In this document: positions 1 to 8,031 of the stretch, in pieces | Layout of the letters: each line of letters begins with the position of its first letter | How positions within the stretch are numbered: the stretch's first letter is position 1 | Source: Magnetococcales bacterium DCbin2 | Lineage (GTDB): Bacteria > Pseudomonadota > Magnetococcia > Magnetococcales > UBA8363 | Assembly (NCBI GenBank): GCA_002753615.1 | Contig: PEAO01000028.1 | Span: 1-33,862 of the forward strand | DNA: 33,862 nucleotides | Reading direction: 5' to 3' | Notes under the pieces: model-generated | What the model was told of the DNA's origin: nothing | The model's input: only the letters and a program-made list of their open reading frames with translations | Database searches by the model: none | Program-made: the position numbers and the translations under genes

Positions 1-45
1 AGACCCCTTTTTTCTTTTAATAATTTTTTTATTTAAAAGATTGTA
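1..45 (+). repeat. Truncated copy 1 of a dispersed terminator-like repeat
   Basis: The first bases (AGACCCC, then a T-rich run containing TTTTTTCTTTTAAT) match the 3' half of the fuller copies at 20837-20879 and 32055-32097, and the reverse complement of 31866-31908. The GC hairpin half would lie left of the window edge. It begins just past the fliP stop, so it may mark the end of the flagellar transcription unit. The homology is by eye. Confidence 0.55.
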
Positions 46-808
46 CCAAAGATCCCACCACCAAGGTCCAGCCATCCACAAGGACAAATAAAATCAATTT
101 GACCGGCATGGAAATCACCAACGGCGGCAACATCATCATACCCATAGACATAATGACGCTGGCAACCACCATGTCAACAATCAAAAATGGTAGATAAATC
201 AAAAATCCAATCTGAAAAGCAGTGGTCAACTCCGATAGCATAAAAGCGGGGATGACCAGTCGTAGCGGGATATCATTGGCACTCTGTGGTTTTTTATCAC
301 CAGAAAGGCGGACGAACATGGCAAGATTATTCTCCCGCGTCTGCCGCAACATAAAGGCACGCATCGGCTCCACCGCCCGGTTCCATGCCGTTTCCTCATT
401 AATTTTTTTGTCCAGATAGGGGCGAAGGGCATTGTCATATACCCGATCAAAAACCGGCCCCATCACAAACATTGTGACGAACAAGGCCAAGGCGATAAGT
501 ACCTGGTTGGGCGGTTGTCCCTGAAGTCCCAAAGCCTGACGGGTAAACGACATCACCACGATGACCCGGGTAAACGAGGTCACCATCACCAGCAAACCCG
601 GAGCCAATGAAAATAACGTCATAAAGGCGAGAATTTGGAGGCCAATCCCCACCTGTTCCGGGTCAGCCGCCCCTGTTGCTTCGCCGGTATGAAAGGTGAC
701 CCCAGGAAGCTTGATATTGGCTGCTTGAACCGGATCGATCCATACAACCCAGGCCAACGCGGTAACCAGCAGCGTCAGCAAAACCCCACGTTTGATCCAA
801 GATTTCAC
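29..808 (-). CDS. fliP: Flagellar export gate protein FliP
   Basis: FliP is a core subunit of the flagellar type III export gate; with FliQ and FliR it forms the pore through which rod, hook and filament subunits leave the cytoplasm. The 259-residue product has a hydrophobic N-terminal signal peptide ending near residue 29, as is usual for FliP. Family segments follow: a first membrane hairpin with the QALGLQGQPPNQVLIALALF stretch (about residues 91-110), a large periplasmic part, and C-terminal membrane helices with the SMGMMMLPP motif (about 220-228). The ATG overlaps the end of fliO by four bases, indicating translational coupling. No fliQ or fliR is visible: only 28 bases remain to the window edge, and they hold a terminator-like repeat. 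Confidence 0.97.
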   Translation of the reverse strand: MKSWIKRGVLLTLLVTALAWVVWIDPVQAANIKLPGVTFHTGEATGAADPEQVGIGLQILAFMTLFSLAPGLLVMVTSFTRVIVVMSFTRQALGLQGQPPNQVLIALALFVTMFVMGPVFDRVYDNALRPYLDKKINEETAWNRAVEPMRAFMLRQTRENNLAMFVRLSGDKKPQSANDIPLRLVIPAFMLSELTTAFQIGFLIYLPFLIVDMVVASVIMSMGMMMLPPLVISMPVKLILFVLVDGWTLVVGSLVQSFK

Positions 809-1215
809 GATGGCGTCCCGGCAGGGGAGGATGGGGGATGCTGTGGTGCCGATGGCGTTGCCGGAAGTTCCGAGGCATTCAACTCCGCAAGCAGGGAAAT
901 ACGCTCACGGGTGACACCCAAAAGCCACGCCCGCGAACCGACACGGACCAACCGCACCCCCAGCCCCGGCCCCAGGTTACGACCATCAACCAACTGGATG
1001 GGACCGGCAGCACCCCAATGGGGCTGATAACGTTTGGTCAGGTGAACCACCAACGCCGCCAAAACAATGAAAATAAATAAATACCCCGAAACTTCAACCC
1101 CTTTGGTCCACAGATCCACAACCGGCGCACCCTCCTCAGCCCAGGAAGGGTTGCAGGGAGACAACGTGGCCAGTACCGCCAACACACACGGGGCGATGAA
1201 ATCCTTCCGTATCAT
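805..1215 (-). CDS. fliO: Flagellar assembly protein FliO
   Basis: FliO is a small membrane protein that helps FliP assemble into the export gate. The 136-residue product starts with a likely signal sequence (about residues 1-26), has one membrane helix around residues 44-60 (GYLFIFIVLAALVVHL), and then a short cytoplasmic domain with the FliO-type pattern of a glycine-rich strand, a VRLVRVGSRAWLLGVT stretch and a proline-rich tail. FliO is poorly conserved, so the call rests partly on its place between fliN and fliP. Four-base overlaps on both sides (ATGA) tie it to fliN upstream and fliP downstream. It is close to the usual family length. Confidence 0.88.
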   Translation of the reverse strand: MIRKDFIAPCVLAVLATLSPCNPSWAEEGAPVVDLWTKGVEVSGYLFIFIVLAALVVHLTKRYQPHWGAAGPIQLVDGRNLGPGLGVRLVRVGSRAWLLGVTRERISLLAELNASELPATPSAPQHPPSSPAGTPS

Positions 1216-1565
1216 CCGCGAAGATTCTCCAACCTTTCATTCAAAGAGACGATATCGGTAATGCGTACCCCCAGTTTATCCTTGATCATCACCACTTCAC
1301 CATAAGCTAAGAGGCGATCATTGACGTGAATTTCCAAAGGATCGTCTGCCTCCTTTTCCATCTCGATCAAAGCCCCCTTGTTGAGCTTCAGCAGATCGCG
1401 TATTTGCATCCGCACTCCCCCCAGTCGCACCGAAACATTCAACGGCACGTCCATCAGGAGTTCCAGGTTTTTCGGAACGCCTCCTGAGGGCAGGGATATA
1501 CTATCCATCCCACCACCCAGTGCGTTCATGTCAAATTCAAGGTTGGCGGCCTCGTTTTCGTCCAT
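1212..1565 (-). CDS. fliN: Flagellar motor switch protein FliN
   Basis: FliN forms the lower part of the flagellar C-ring, where with FliM it responds to CheY-P and sets rotation direction; it also docks export cargo. The 117-residue product has an acidic, variable N-terminus (residues 1-30) and a complete C-terminal SpoA domain. The domain begins with LLMDVPLNVSVRLGG (about 36-50) and contains the DLLKLNKGALIEMEKEADDP and GEVVMIKDKLGVRITDI segments typical of FliN. A GGGAG Shine-Dalgarno lies about 10 bases before the ATG. It follows fliM after a 76-base gap and overlaps fliO by four bases. Confidence 0.97.
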   Translation of the reverse strand: MDENEAANLEFDMNALGGGMDSISLPSGGVPKNLELLMDVPLNVSVRLGGVRMQIRDLLKLNKGALIEMEKEADDPLEIHVNDRLLAYGEVVMIKDKLGVRITDIVSLNERLENLRG

Positions 1566-1641
1566 TGACGGAATTCTCCCGATTTAATCCATTCATGGGT
1601 TGTCTGAGTCGCTCCCCTGGGGGGAGGAGATCAACTTTTGT

Positions 1642-2637
1642 TCATTTATCTTCAGGAACGATCTGCGTGATTCGGACCGCTTTTTTACCATGGGCAATGC
1701 CCGCCTGCGCCAGAAACTTTGTTTTTCCCTCGACTTCAACGGTAATGTCTTTGGAAAGATCATGACTCAAGGTGATGATATCCCCCTTTTTCAGGTCGAT
1801 CATCTCCTGAACCGACATCACCTCACTGGAGACAACTGGGGATACCCGCAATGAAACCATCCCCAATTGATGAACCAGGGCGTCGATCCAAGCCGATGAT
1901 CCCTCAACCTGATCCTTCTGCTGGAAGCCGACTTTAAGCTGTTGTTTGAACAGTTCGAGGATCACCGAAGGATAACAGACGGTGAGACTCCCCTCGGCAT
2001 CGCCAACTTCCACCGCAAAGGAGATGAGAAACACCGTCTCGTCCAACGGCATGACCGCAGCAAACTGGGGTTGGTTTTCCCACCGGGTGAGAACCAGCTT
2101 GAAGGAACTGTCCAGCTTTTTCCAGGAGAGTTCAATCTGCTCTCGGGTTACATCCATGATTTGGTTGATGACCTTCATCTCGAAGGTGGAAAAATTGCGA
2201 TAGGGTCGTTCTGATTCACCGCTACCGCCAAAAAATCCTTCAAGGATATGGTACATCACGTCGCCATCGATGGAAATCAGGCTCATGGCCTGAGTCGGTT
2301 CCACGCGCAGAATGCTGATAAAGATAGGCGGATCCAATCCATGGAGAAACCGACCAAAAATTTGATTGGTGGTCGTCTTGGGCTGGACATGGACTTCGCG
2401 GCCAACCTTTTGGCTTAACTTAAAGGAAAGTTGTGAGGCCAGATGCTCGTTGATGAGGTCAAGCCCCGGCATGGCCCCGACGCGGATGGAGGTTTTTTGG
2501 CCGAAGAAAAATGGGGTGACTTTTTTTTCTTCGGCGGCCCCAGGGAGATCCTCATCGACGTTTTCCAAGTCGATGGCACCTTCCTCCAACCCCTGCATCA
2601 AGGCATCGATTTCTTCAGATGAGAGAACTTGAGTCAT
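1642..2637 (-). CDS. fliM: Flagellar motor switch protein FliM
   Basis: FliM is the C-ring subunit that binds phosphorylated CheY and connects it to the switch. The 331-residue product begins with MTQVLSSEEIDALMQGL, the short N-terminal peptide that binds CheY-P in this family. A middle CheC-like domain follows (about 45-230, with QIFGRFLHGLDPPIFISILR and ILEGFFGGSGE), and then a C-terminal SpoA domain (about 250-325, with LKKGDIITL and KTKFLAQAGIAHGKKAVRI). The length is normal for FliM. It sits 10 bases after fliL. The Shine-Dalgarno is weak, but the start is fixed by the conserved N-terminus. The two CheYs encoded at 19893 and 21022 are plausible ligands. Confidence 0.98.
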   Translation of the reverse strand: MTQVLSSEEIDALMQGLEEGAIDLENVDEDLPGAAEEKKVTPFFFGQKTSIRVGAMPGLDLINEHLASQLSFKLSQKVGREVHVQPKTTTNQIFGRFLHGLDPPIFISILRVEPTQAMSLISIDGDVMYHILEGFFGGSGESERPYRNFSTFEMKVINQIMDVTREQIELSWKKLDSSFKLVLTRWENQPQFAAVMPLDETVFLISFAVEVGDAEGSLTVCYPSVILELFKQQLKVGFQQKDQVEGSSAWIDALVHQLGMVSLRVSPVVSSEVMSVQEMIDLKKGDIITLSHDLSKDITVEVEGKTKFLAQAGIAHGKKAVRITQIVPEDK

Positions 2638-2647
2638 TTAACGACCA

Positions 2648-3157
2648 TCATTGGATGACGAATTCGGTGAAATAGACCCGTGTTACCGTGCCATTGACCA
2701 ACATGGCATTGATGCGACTGAGCAGTTCATCACGCAAGCGGAACTTGCCCTCCAGGGCTTGCAATTCCTGGGAAGACTTAGACGTAAGGAGTTGCAGAAT
2801 GGTATCTCTGAGCTGCGCCTTGCGCCGTTCCAGTTCCGCCTTCAGGGCTTCGGAGTCCATTTCCAACTCGATGGTGGATTTTAAATAGCGATTACCCCGG
2901 GGTTCGCTCAAGTTGACCACAAAGGGATCAAGCTTGTACATCTCCCCCACCATGGTGTTGGGATCCTTGTCCACGACTTCTGCGGCAGGGGCGAGTTGTT
3001 GGGTTTCCGCAGCTTTTTTTTCTCCCATCCCTTTGCCGACGAAGAAACCTCCTCCCGCGCCTGCCAAAAGACCCACGACCAGGAGGATGATTTTTATCAG
3101 CCCACCCCCACCTCCTTTGTTACCGCCAGACTCTTCAGTTTCCGAATCTTCCGCCAT
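2648..3157 (-). CDS. fliL: Flagellar basal body-associated protein FliL
   Basis: FliL is an inner-membrane protein that surrounds the stator and supports torque under load. The 169-residue product has an acidic, glycine-rich cytoplasmic start (1-19), one membrane helix (about 20-42, LIKIILLVVGLLAGAGGGFF), and a periplasmic FliL domain with the DPFVVNLSEPRGNRYLKSTI pattern and a helix ending in LRDELLSRINAMLVNGTVTRVYFTEFVIQ. An AAAGGTG ribosome site lies about five bases before the ATG. It precedes fliM by 10 bases and is separated from flgE by 97 bases, in which no clear promoter was found. Confidence 0.95.
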   Translation of the reverse strand: MAEDSETEESGGNKGGGGGLIKIILLVVGLLAGAGGGFFVGKGMGEKKAAETQQLAPAAEVVDKDPNTMVGEMYKLDPFVVNLSEPRGNRYLKSTIELEMDSEALKAELERRKAQLRDTILQLLTSKSSQELQALEGKFRLRDELLSRINAMLVNGTVTRVYFTEFVIQ

Positions 3158-3254
3158 GTTTCACCTTTGATTGTGAGACTGTCTTTCGATTACTGCTTCA
3201 CATTAACAGCCTATGATTGAACCTACAAGAGTTCTCCATACCCAAGTTTGGCGA

Positions 3255-5360
3255 TTACCGCTTGAGGGCCAGGAGTTCTTCGAGCATACCATCGGTGACG
3301 GTGACGATACGTGAGTTGGCCTGGAATCCCCTTTGGGTGGTGATCATGCGGACGAACTCCGCCGACATGTCCACGTTGGACTGCTCCAGAGAGTAGGAGA
3401 TGATATTGCCCAGGGAACCCGTGCCGGCAATATTCTTTCGCGCCTTCCCGGAAGCATTGGTTTCATTGAACAGGTTGGACCCGACCTGTTCCAAGGAATA
3501 TTCGTCGTCAAAATCATAGACGGTGATTTGATAGAGATCCTTGCTCTGGCCATTGGTAAAGTTGCCGCTGACGACCCCTTCCTCGTTGATGGCCAGTTTG
3601 TCCAGTGTACCGGAGGGGAAGCCATTTTGTTCCAGACGCAGGAGTGAAAACGGGCTGGTGGATTGATGGCAACCATTGCCGCCGGTATTGCCGACATCGG
3701 GGATCGGGGTGGCCTCATAGAGGGTACTCTTCGCGCCCATACTGAAATCATTGGTCGAATCGCCATAATTGCCAACGGCATCGCCAAAGTTAAACAAAAC
3801 CTGTTGCGAGTCGGCACCCAAAAACTTCAAGGTGATGGGTATGGATCCTTCCTTTTGCAGTTGTCCTTTTTCATTAAAGATCAGCTTACCCTGGGTATAA
3901 TCGACACCGCCGGGGGCCGCAGTCTCAAAATTCTTGGAACTGAGATCCAGGGCCGTCAGGGTGTTGGAGTTGGCTCCTCTTTGGGATAAGTCCAACTGTT
4001 CATTTTCTACGACAACATGCCATTCCCAGGTGCCGTCGTTATCCACCCCTTTGATCTCTGGGATGTTGTCAGTCCCTACCAGATTGTCGATGTTGCTGTT
4101 GCCTGTCGTTTTATAATCGATCTGATAGCGGGTATTGGGATCCAATGCCAGCGGTTTGCCACCCGATGTCAACGATGCCAGATTGACCTCCTGCGATCCA
4201 GCCTTCATGGTAACGGGGTCGGTGACCAGGGGTGTTCCGCCAGTGACCGGGGTGAGTGTCAGGGTAACCTGGTCGCTAGTGGCCTTGGCGGCTTTGAGCG
4301 TATCCGAGAGGCCCAAGGTGAACTTGATGGTAAAAATGCCAAAGCCGGACATGTTGGTGGTCGTGCCACCCCCGGCGGCTTTCATCTGCGTCTGGTAACC
4401 GGTCGTGGCATCCAGCGAGTCGGTCAACGGTTTGCCACCGATCGTCAATTTTGAAAAATCGAGAACCTGAGAACCGGCAGGGAGTGTGATGGGATCACTG
4501 ACCAGGGTTGTGCCGCCAACTTTATCTGGTTTCAGGGTTACGGTAACGGTATCTTCTTTGACTCCCGCCGTTTTCTGGGCGTCGGTCAAGTTCAGATCAA
4601 ACTTGACGGTCTTGCTGGCCAGATTGGCATTGCTGGTCGTCGCTGTGGCACGCACACGCATGGGAGCTTTGCGAAACTGAATGCGAACATCATGTCCCGT
4701 ACCACCGGAGTCGAATACCCGTACCGACGTTTCATGATCGAAGGTGGCGGAATCTTCGGGGTTGTACGGTACCGATTGCGGCAGGGCGGTTGTGGTGGAA
4801 TCCAGGTTGACACCCAACGTCACCAGAGATGTGGGGGTGGGTTTGATCCCCTGGATATAGTAGTTGCTGAGATCAATGTCTTTGGGGTTATCTACGGTAT
4901 TGCCCTCATCATCCAGTCCCCAGCCTTGAAGCACCATCCCCCCCGAAGAGACAAGAAGATGTTCTTTGTTTTTGGTAAACCCGCCAGCCCGCGTATAAAA
5001 AAGATCCTTGGGCCGACCACTCTGGTCCAATTTTTCATCGGTTGTCAGGCTTTTGTCGCGCACCTGGAAAAAGCCCCGACCATCGATGGACAGATCGGTG
5101 ACATTGGCGGACTGAGAAAACGATCCCTGGACCATGTTTTGGCGCACATCCGCCAGACCGACACCGGTTCCGATTTGGGTTGAGGCACCGTTGCCCTGGC
5201 CACCCCCGACCGTTTGGATTAACACGTCTTCAAAAGATGAACTGCTGGCCTTAAACGCAGTCGTATTGGCGTTAGCCAGGTTGTTGCCGATTACCGTCAT
5301 AGCCTCGCCAAAGTTGGTCAAGGCACTGGAACCTGCGAACATGGCTTGAATAATGGACAT
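3255..5360 (-). CDS. flgE: Flagellar hook protein FlgE, unusually long
   Basis: FlgE polymerises into the hook, the flexible joint between rod and filament. The termini are canonical: an N-terminal rod-like motif (SSALTNFGEAMTVIGNNLANANTTAFK, residues 11-37) and a C-terminal coiled region (SNVDMSAEFVRMITTQRGFQANSRIVTVTDGMLEELLALKR, 661-701). At 701 residues it is far longer than the roughly 400-residue enteric protein. Much of the excess is the variable surface region, including two tandem related modules of about 85 residues (245-330 and 338-421). The only cysteine I see is near residue 564. An AGGAGA site precedes the ATG, and flgD lies 58 bases upstream in the same direction. Confidence 0.97.
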   Translation of the reverse strand: MSIIQAMFAGSSALTNFGEAMTVIGNNLANANTTAFKASSSSFEDVLIQTVGGGQGNGASTQIGTGVGLADVRQNMVQGSFSQSANVTDLSIDGRGFFQVRDKSLTTDEKLDQSGRPKDLFYTRAGGFTKNKEHLLVSSGGMVLQGWGLDDEGNTVDNPKDIDLSNYYIQGIKPTPTSLVTLGVNLDSTTTALPQSVPYNPEDSATFDHETSVRVFDSGGTGHDVRIQFRKAPMRVRATATTSNANLASKTVKFDLNLTDAQKTAGVKEDTVTVTLKPDKVGGTTLVSDPITLPAGSQVLDFSKLTIGGKPLTDSLDATTGYQTQMKAAGGGTTTNMSGFGIFTIKFTLGLSDTLKAAKATSDQVTLTLTPVTGGTPLVTDPVTMKAGSQEVNLASLTSGGKPLALDPNTRYQIDYKTTGNSNIDNLVGTDNIPEIKGVDNDGTWEWHVVVENEQLDLSQRGANSNTLTALDLSSKNFETAAPGGVDYTQGKLIFNEKGQLQKEGSIPITLKFLGADSQQVLFNFGDAVGNYGDSTNDFSMGAKSTLYEATPIPDVGNTGGNGCHQSTSPFSLLRLEQNGFPSGTLDKLAINEEGVVSGNFTNGQSKDLYQITVYDFDDEYSLEQVGSNLFNETNASGKARKNIAGTGSLGNIISYSLEQSNVDMSAEFVRMITTQRGFQANSRIVTVTDGMLEELLALKR
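4098..4628 (-). repeat. Tandem duplicated module inside flgE
   Basis: Residues 245-330 (bases 4371-4628) and 338-421 (bases 4098-4349) of FlgE share an ordered set of motifs: a K-F-x-L-x-L-[ST]-D segment, TVTVTLKP versus QVTLTLTP, GGTTLVSDPITLPAGSQ versus GGTPLVTDPVTMKAGSQ, and IGGKPL versus SGGKPL, ending at GYQTQMK versus RYQIDYK. The match is at protein level; the DNA copies have diverged, so the duplication is not recent. Confidence 0.8.
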
Positions 5361-5418
5361 GAATGCTCTCCTGAAACAATGCGCTGGTCAGTCTCTTTCG
5401 TGTTATGATGGTGCGTTT

Positions 5419-6111
5419 TTAGCTCTCTGGTTCCGTGGTCACCGCAGCCTTGGTGGGCATCCGCTCGACGCGCCGCACATCGGCCAGATTGACGGTATGG
5501 CCGTTGACTTGCAAAGTGACCCCCTTCTCAGGATCGTTGACGACCCCCGTCACCTCGCCCCCTTCGTAGGTCGGAAGTGCTGTATTGCCATCGGCCCCTT
5601 GCATGATCACCGAGAAGGTCAATATCCCTTCGGGCAATTGAGCGTCCTGGATGGTGAGACTTTGTTCTCCAGCCTGGAACCCCTGACCGTCTACCGATTT
5701 GACCAAGCGACCACTGGCGTCGTAGAGGCCGATGTTGACCACACCCGCTTCCGGCATTTGGAAACGTACTGTGGCTTGTCCCCCTTCGGATGCGGTTTGA
5801 TCCCCTTCGGTGACCACCTGCTTGCCCATGTAGCCAACGGCTTGGTTGACCTGATCCACCGACTGCATGGAAATCAGTTGTCGGAGCAGTTCATTGCCCT
5901 GCTGTTGCTCACTCAAAGCCTGAAATTGCGCCATTTGGCCGGTCATGTCCGTGTTATCCACGGGGGACAGGGGATCTTGATTCTCCAATTGGGCGGTCAA
6001 CATTTTTAAAAAGTCGGTTTGCAGCTGGCCGGCGTCCTGCTTGGTGGAGGTATATTTTCCGGCATCTGTGGGTGTTGTGGGTACGGAACCGTAAGTGCTA
6101 TTGACGACCAT
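5419..6111 (-). CDS. flgD: Flagellar hook assembly scaffold FlgD
   Basis: FlgD is the hook cap that guides FlgE polymerisation and is discarded once the hook is complete. The 230-residue product has the diagnostic N-terminal segment DFLKMLTAQLENQDPLSPVDNTDMTGQMAQFQALSEQQQ (about 33-71), then the GYMGKQVVTEGDQ transition, and a C-terminal FlgD Ig/Tudor-like region (about 110-225, with ASGRLVKSVDGQGFQAGEQSLTI). An AGGAGA ribosome site is seven bases before the ATG. It lies between fliK upstream (265-base gap) and flgE downstream, the usual hook-gene order. Confidence 0.96.
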   Translation of the reverse strand: MVVNSTYGSVPTTPTDAGKYTSTKQDAGQLQTDFLKMLTAQLENQDPLSPVDNTDMTGQMAQFQALSEQQQGNELLRQLISMQSVDQVNQAVGYMGKQVVTEGDQTASEGGQATVRFQMPEAGVVNIGLYDASGRLVKSVDGQGFQAGEQSLTIQDAQLPEGILTFSVIMQGADGNTALPTYEGGEVTGVVNDPEKGVTLQVNGHTVNLADVRRVERMPTKAAVTTEPES

Positions 6112-6376
6112 GTTGTTTTCTCCTGATGCCTAACCTGTTCCAGACCGGATGGGGCAATTTTCTCGTGCTTTGAAGCATGAACCGCCGGTGTTACCGATGT
6201 TACAAACTTACCATTCAATTTTTGTGCCTGATTGTATTTAAAAATAATAGACTGATATTAAACGATTTATTTTATCCTGTTTCAAAGAGTGCCATTTTTT
6301 CATTCCTCCCTGGACTGGATTTTTCTGCCGCAAGGGGTATCTTTTTCCTGATGAAAACAAAATTTTCCCCAGGGTT
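6112..6376. other. Intergenic region between fliK and flgD
   Basis: This AT-rich gap of 265 bases is the longest inside the hook and switch gene set. It could hold a promoter for flgD and the genes after it. I looked for a sigma-54 -24/-12 pair and a sigma-28 box on the minus strand. The nearest sigma-54-like string, GCAA and CGTGC near 6153, has the wrong spacing. Nothing else is supported. Confidence 0.3.
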
Positions 6377-7636
6377 TCAGGCAAATACTGACAATCCTTG
6401 TGCCGAGGTCCAGGGTTGGTTGACCCGTGTTACCGGAACAGAACCGGTCGTGTTGATCTCGTCAGTCCCCGGCAGGGAACCTCTTCCCCCCCCCACGCCA
6501 TCAAAACCTTGTCCCGATGAATCGCCTTTTTGACGTTGATCCACCTGAACGGCGATTTCACCAAAGCCAAAGTTCTGTCGTGCTAAGGCATCGCGCAATT
6601 GAGGCATCTGTTTATTGAGCAAATCTTTGGCCGCTTCCGTTTCGGCGGTGATCAAAATGTGGACCCGGTTCTCATCGTCTACCTGAAGACGGACATCCAC
6701 GTTGCCCAGATCGCGGGGGACCAGATTGATGCGGACCTGTTCGCTCATTCCCGGACGAGAAATGAGTCGGAGCGTTCCAATCTGTTCTGCCAAATCCTCA
6801 CCAAAAGTGGGGGCGTGGGCCGGTAGTGGTGCTTTGGAAACATGTTGGATGACGGGATTGGTTGTGCCATTGGACCGTTGATTTTGTAATCCCAGTTCGG
6901 TGATATGAGAAGTCATTTCATGCCCCCCACGCCCCGCCGCCGCATGGGGTGATTTGAATTCTGCCATAGCCAATTCAACGGGGTTGGGTATCCATATCCC
7001 TTGGGCTGCCCCCCCCTGGCCGATACTGCCCTGATGATCCACCGACTGTTGTCCCGGTAGGCCACCTGGCATAGATTCCACGGCGAGTTGGGGTTGTAAT
7101 ACCGTTGCTACGGGCGTTTCTGTAAGGGCAAGGGACCATGGGGCGGCGATGGGATCGTCATCCTCTTCTCCCTTACGCCGTTTGGCCGTTTTCTCGTTTT
7201 TTTCAGTCTTTTCAGTCTTTTCGGTCTTCTCGGCGTTTTGTATTTCTTCCCCTTTGTCGGCTTTCTTGTCTGCCGCCTCTTCAACGCGCGCCTTGAGATT
7301 GGCGTTTTTTTGCTGGTTTGCTGCGACATCTTGGGCCGCAGTGGTATCCGTTGTTTCCTGGTCCGCTACGGCATCTTGTTGTTTTTGGGTTTTGGCCTGT
7401 TCCTGACGATTGAGAAGTTTTTTGGCTTCCTCTTTGTCGTGTATCGTGGCACTGTCCAACATCTTGTCAAAATCTTCCTGAGTGCGCTCCTGTTTGGAGG
7501 CGGCATTGGAAGGAACGCTCTGTTGTTTGGCGGATTGGACTTCCGGCAGGGGCATGTTCGTTGGAATCATGATGGTCTCGTCGAATGCCAGCGGTGAGGG
7601 AGGAATGAACGCCTTTGACCACCATTCAATAGACAT
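6377..7636 (-). CDS. fliK: Flagellar hook-length control protein FliK
   Basis: FliK is the secreted ruler that measures the hook and switches the export gate to filament substrates. Of the 419 residues, the first 280 are low-complexity and rich in Gln, Lys, Glu and Ala, including an EKT repeat at about 136-150. The C-terminal part (about 285-375) has the FliK domain pattern, with SEQVRINLVPRDLGNVDVRL followed by HILITAETEAAKDLLNKQMPQLRDALARQNF. Such a variable N-terminus and conserved C-terminus are normal for the family. The start is uncertain: the ATG at 7636 has no ribosome site, and an internal ATG at 7570 has only a weak GAG. It follows the DUF2283 gene by about 180 bases. Confidence 0.9.
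   Translation of the reverse strand: MSIEWWSKAFIPPSPLAFDETIMIPTNMPLPEVQSAKQQSVPSNAASKQERTQEDFDKMLDSATIHDKEEAKKLLNRQEQAKTQKQQDAVADQETTDTTAAQDVAANQQKNANLKARVEEAADKKADKGEEIQNAEKTEKTEKTEKNEKTAKRRKGEEDDDPIAAPWSLALTETPVATVLQPQLAVESMPGGLPGQQSVDHQGSIGQGGAAQGIWIPNPVELAMAEFKSPHAAAGRGGHEMTSHITELGLQNQRSNGTTNPVIQHVSKAPLPAHAPTFGEDLAEQIGTLRLISRPGMSEQVRINLVPRDLGNVDVRLQVDDENRVHILITAETEAAKDLLNKQMPQLRDALARQNFGFGEIAVQVDQRQKGDSSGQGFDGVGGGRGSLPGTDEINTTGSVPVTRVNQPWTSAQGLSVFA
7187..7231 (-). repeat. Short in-frame tandem repeat in fliK
   Basis: A nine-base unit encoding Glu-Lys-Thr and variants is repeated in tandem, giving E-K-T-E-K-T-E-K-T-E-K-N-E-K-T at about residues 136-150 of FliK. Repeat slippage in multiples of nine would change the length of the disordered ruler region without shifting the frame. 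Confidence 0.75.
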
Positions 7637-7674
7637 GCCAAGACAGCATATTGTTGGAAAACAACAGATTTGTT

Positions 7675-7818
7675 TTAAACGGAGAGAGATTTTGAACCCA
7701 GGAGTGGCTTCAAGGGGAAGTTTTTGCCGGATGCTGTGGACTCGGCGGCAAAGGTGACCGGGTGGGAGCTGGGATCGTCGGGTATCCCATCGTCCATGGC
7801 TAGGTTATGGTTGCTCAT
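7675..7818 (-). CDS. Possible small ORF, 47 aa, unknown function
   Basis: An ATG follows directly after the TGA stop of the DUF2283 gene on the same strand and opens 47 codons ending at TAA, 38 bases before fliK. The product starts MSNHNLAMDDGIPDD and ends LKPLLGSKSLSV. It is hydrophilic, with no membrane segment and no motif I recognise. The ribosome site is weak (GGAAAAG at some distance). It may be a translationally coupled small protein or a chance reading frame; the gap is otherwise empty. Confidence 0.22.
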   Translation of the reverse strand: MSNHNLAMDDGIPDDPSSHPVTFAAESTASGKNFPLKPLLGSKSLSV

Positions 7819-8031
7819 TCATGCTACTTTTCCAAGTTCCATAGTCAGGCTGTGCAATGTGTTGTTGTCTTGTGACTTTTTCGATGCATCCAGAATTTCA
7901 ATACCCACCAGACGCCCTTGAACGTCATAATCCAAGATGATGCCCTCTGCCACTTCTTCGCTGCTGTCGATAGCTCCCAGGGTCAGGTCCAGGTAGATGG
8001 CATCCGATTGAGCGTCTACTCTTACGCGCAT
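7819..8031 (-). CDS. DUF2283 family small protein
   Basis: The 70-residue product begins MRVRVDAQSDAIYLDL, the usual opening of DUF2283, and contains the central EEVAEGIILDYDVQGRLVGIEILDASKK segment (about 25-52), the family core. DUF2283 proteins are small, have no settled function, and are often found next to DUF4258 proteins, as here. The reading frame overlaps the end of the DUF4258 gene by 10 bases, so the two are probably translated as a pair. The arrangement resembles a toxin-antitoxin pair, but nothing in the sequence proves that role. Confidence 0.85.
   Translation of the reverse strand: MRVRVDAQSDAIYLDLTLGAIDSSEEVAEGIILDYDVQGRLVGIEILDASKKSQDNNTLHSLTMELGKVA

Noticed and set aside
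5353-6009. Plus-strand open frame of 218 codons opposite flgD.
   Set aside because: FlgD on the minus strand has clear family motifs and a good ribosome site; this frame has neither.
6145-6175. Possible sigma-54 promoter upstream of flgD on the minus strand (CGTGC and GCAA near 6153).
   Set aside because: The spacing between the two elements is two bases too long and the -24 box is incomplete; sigma-54 tolerates little spacing change.
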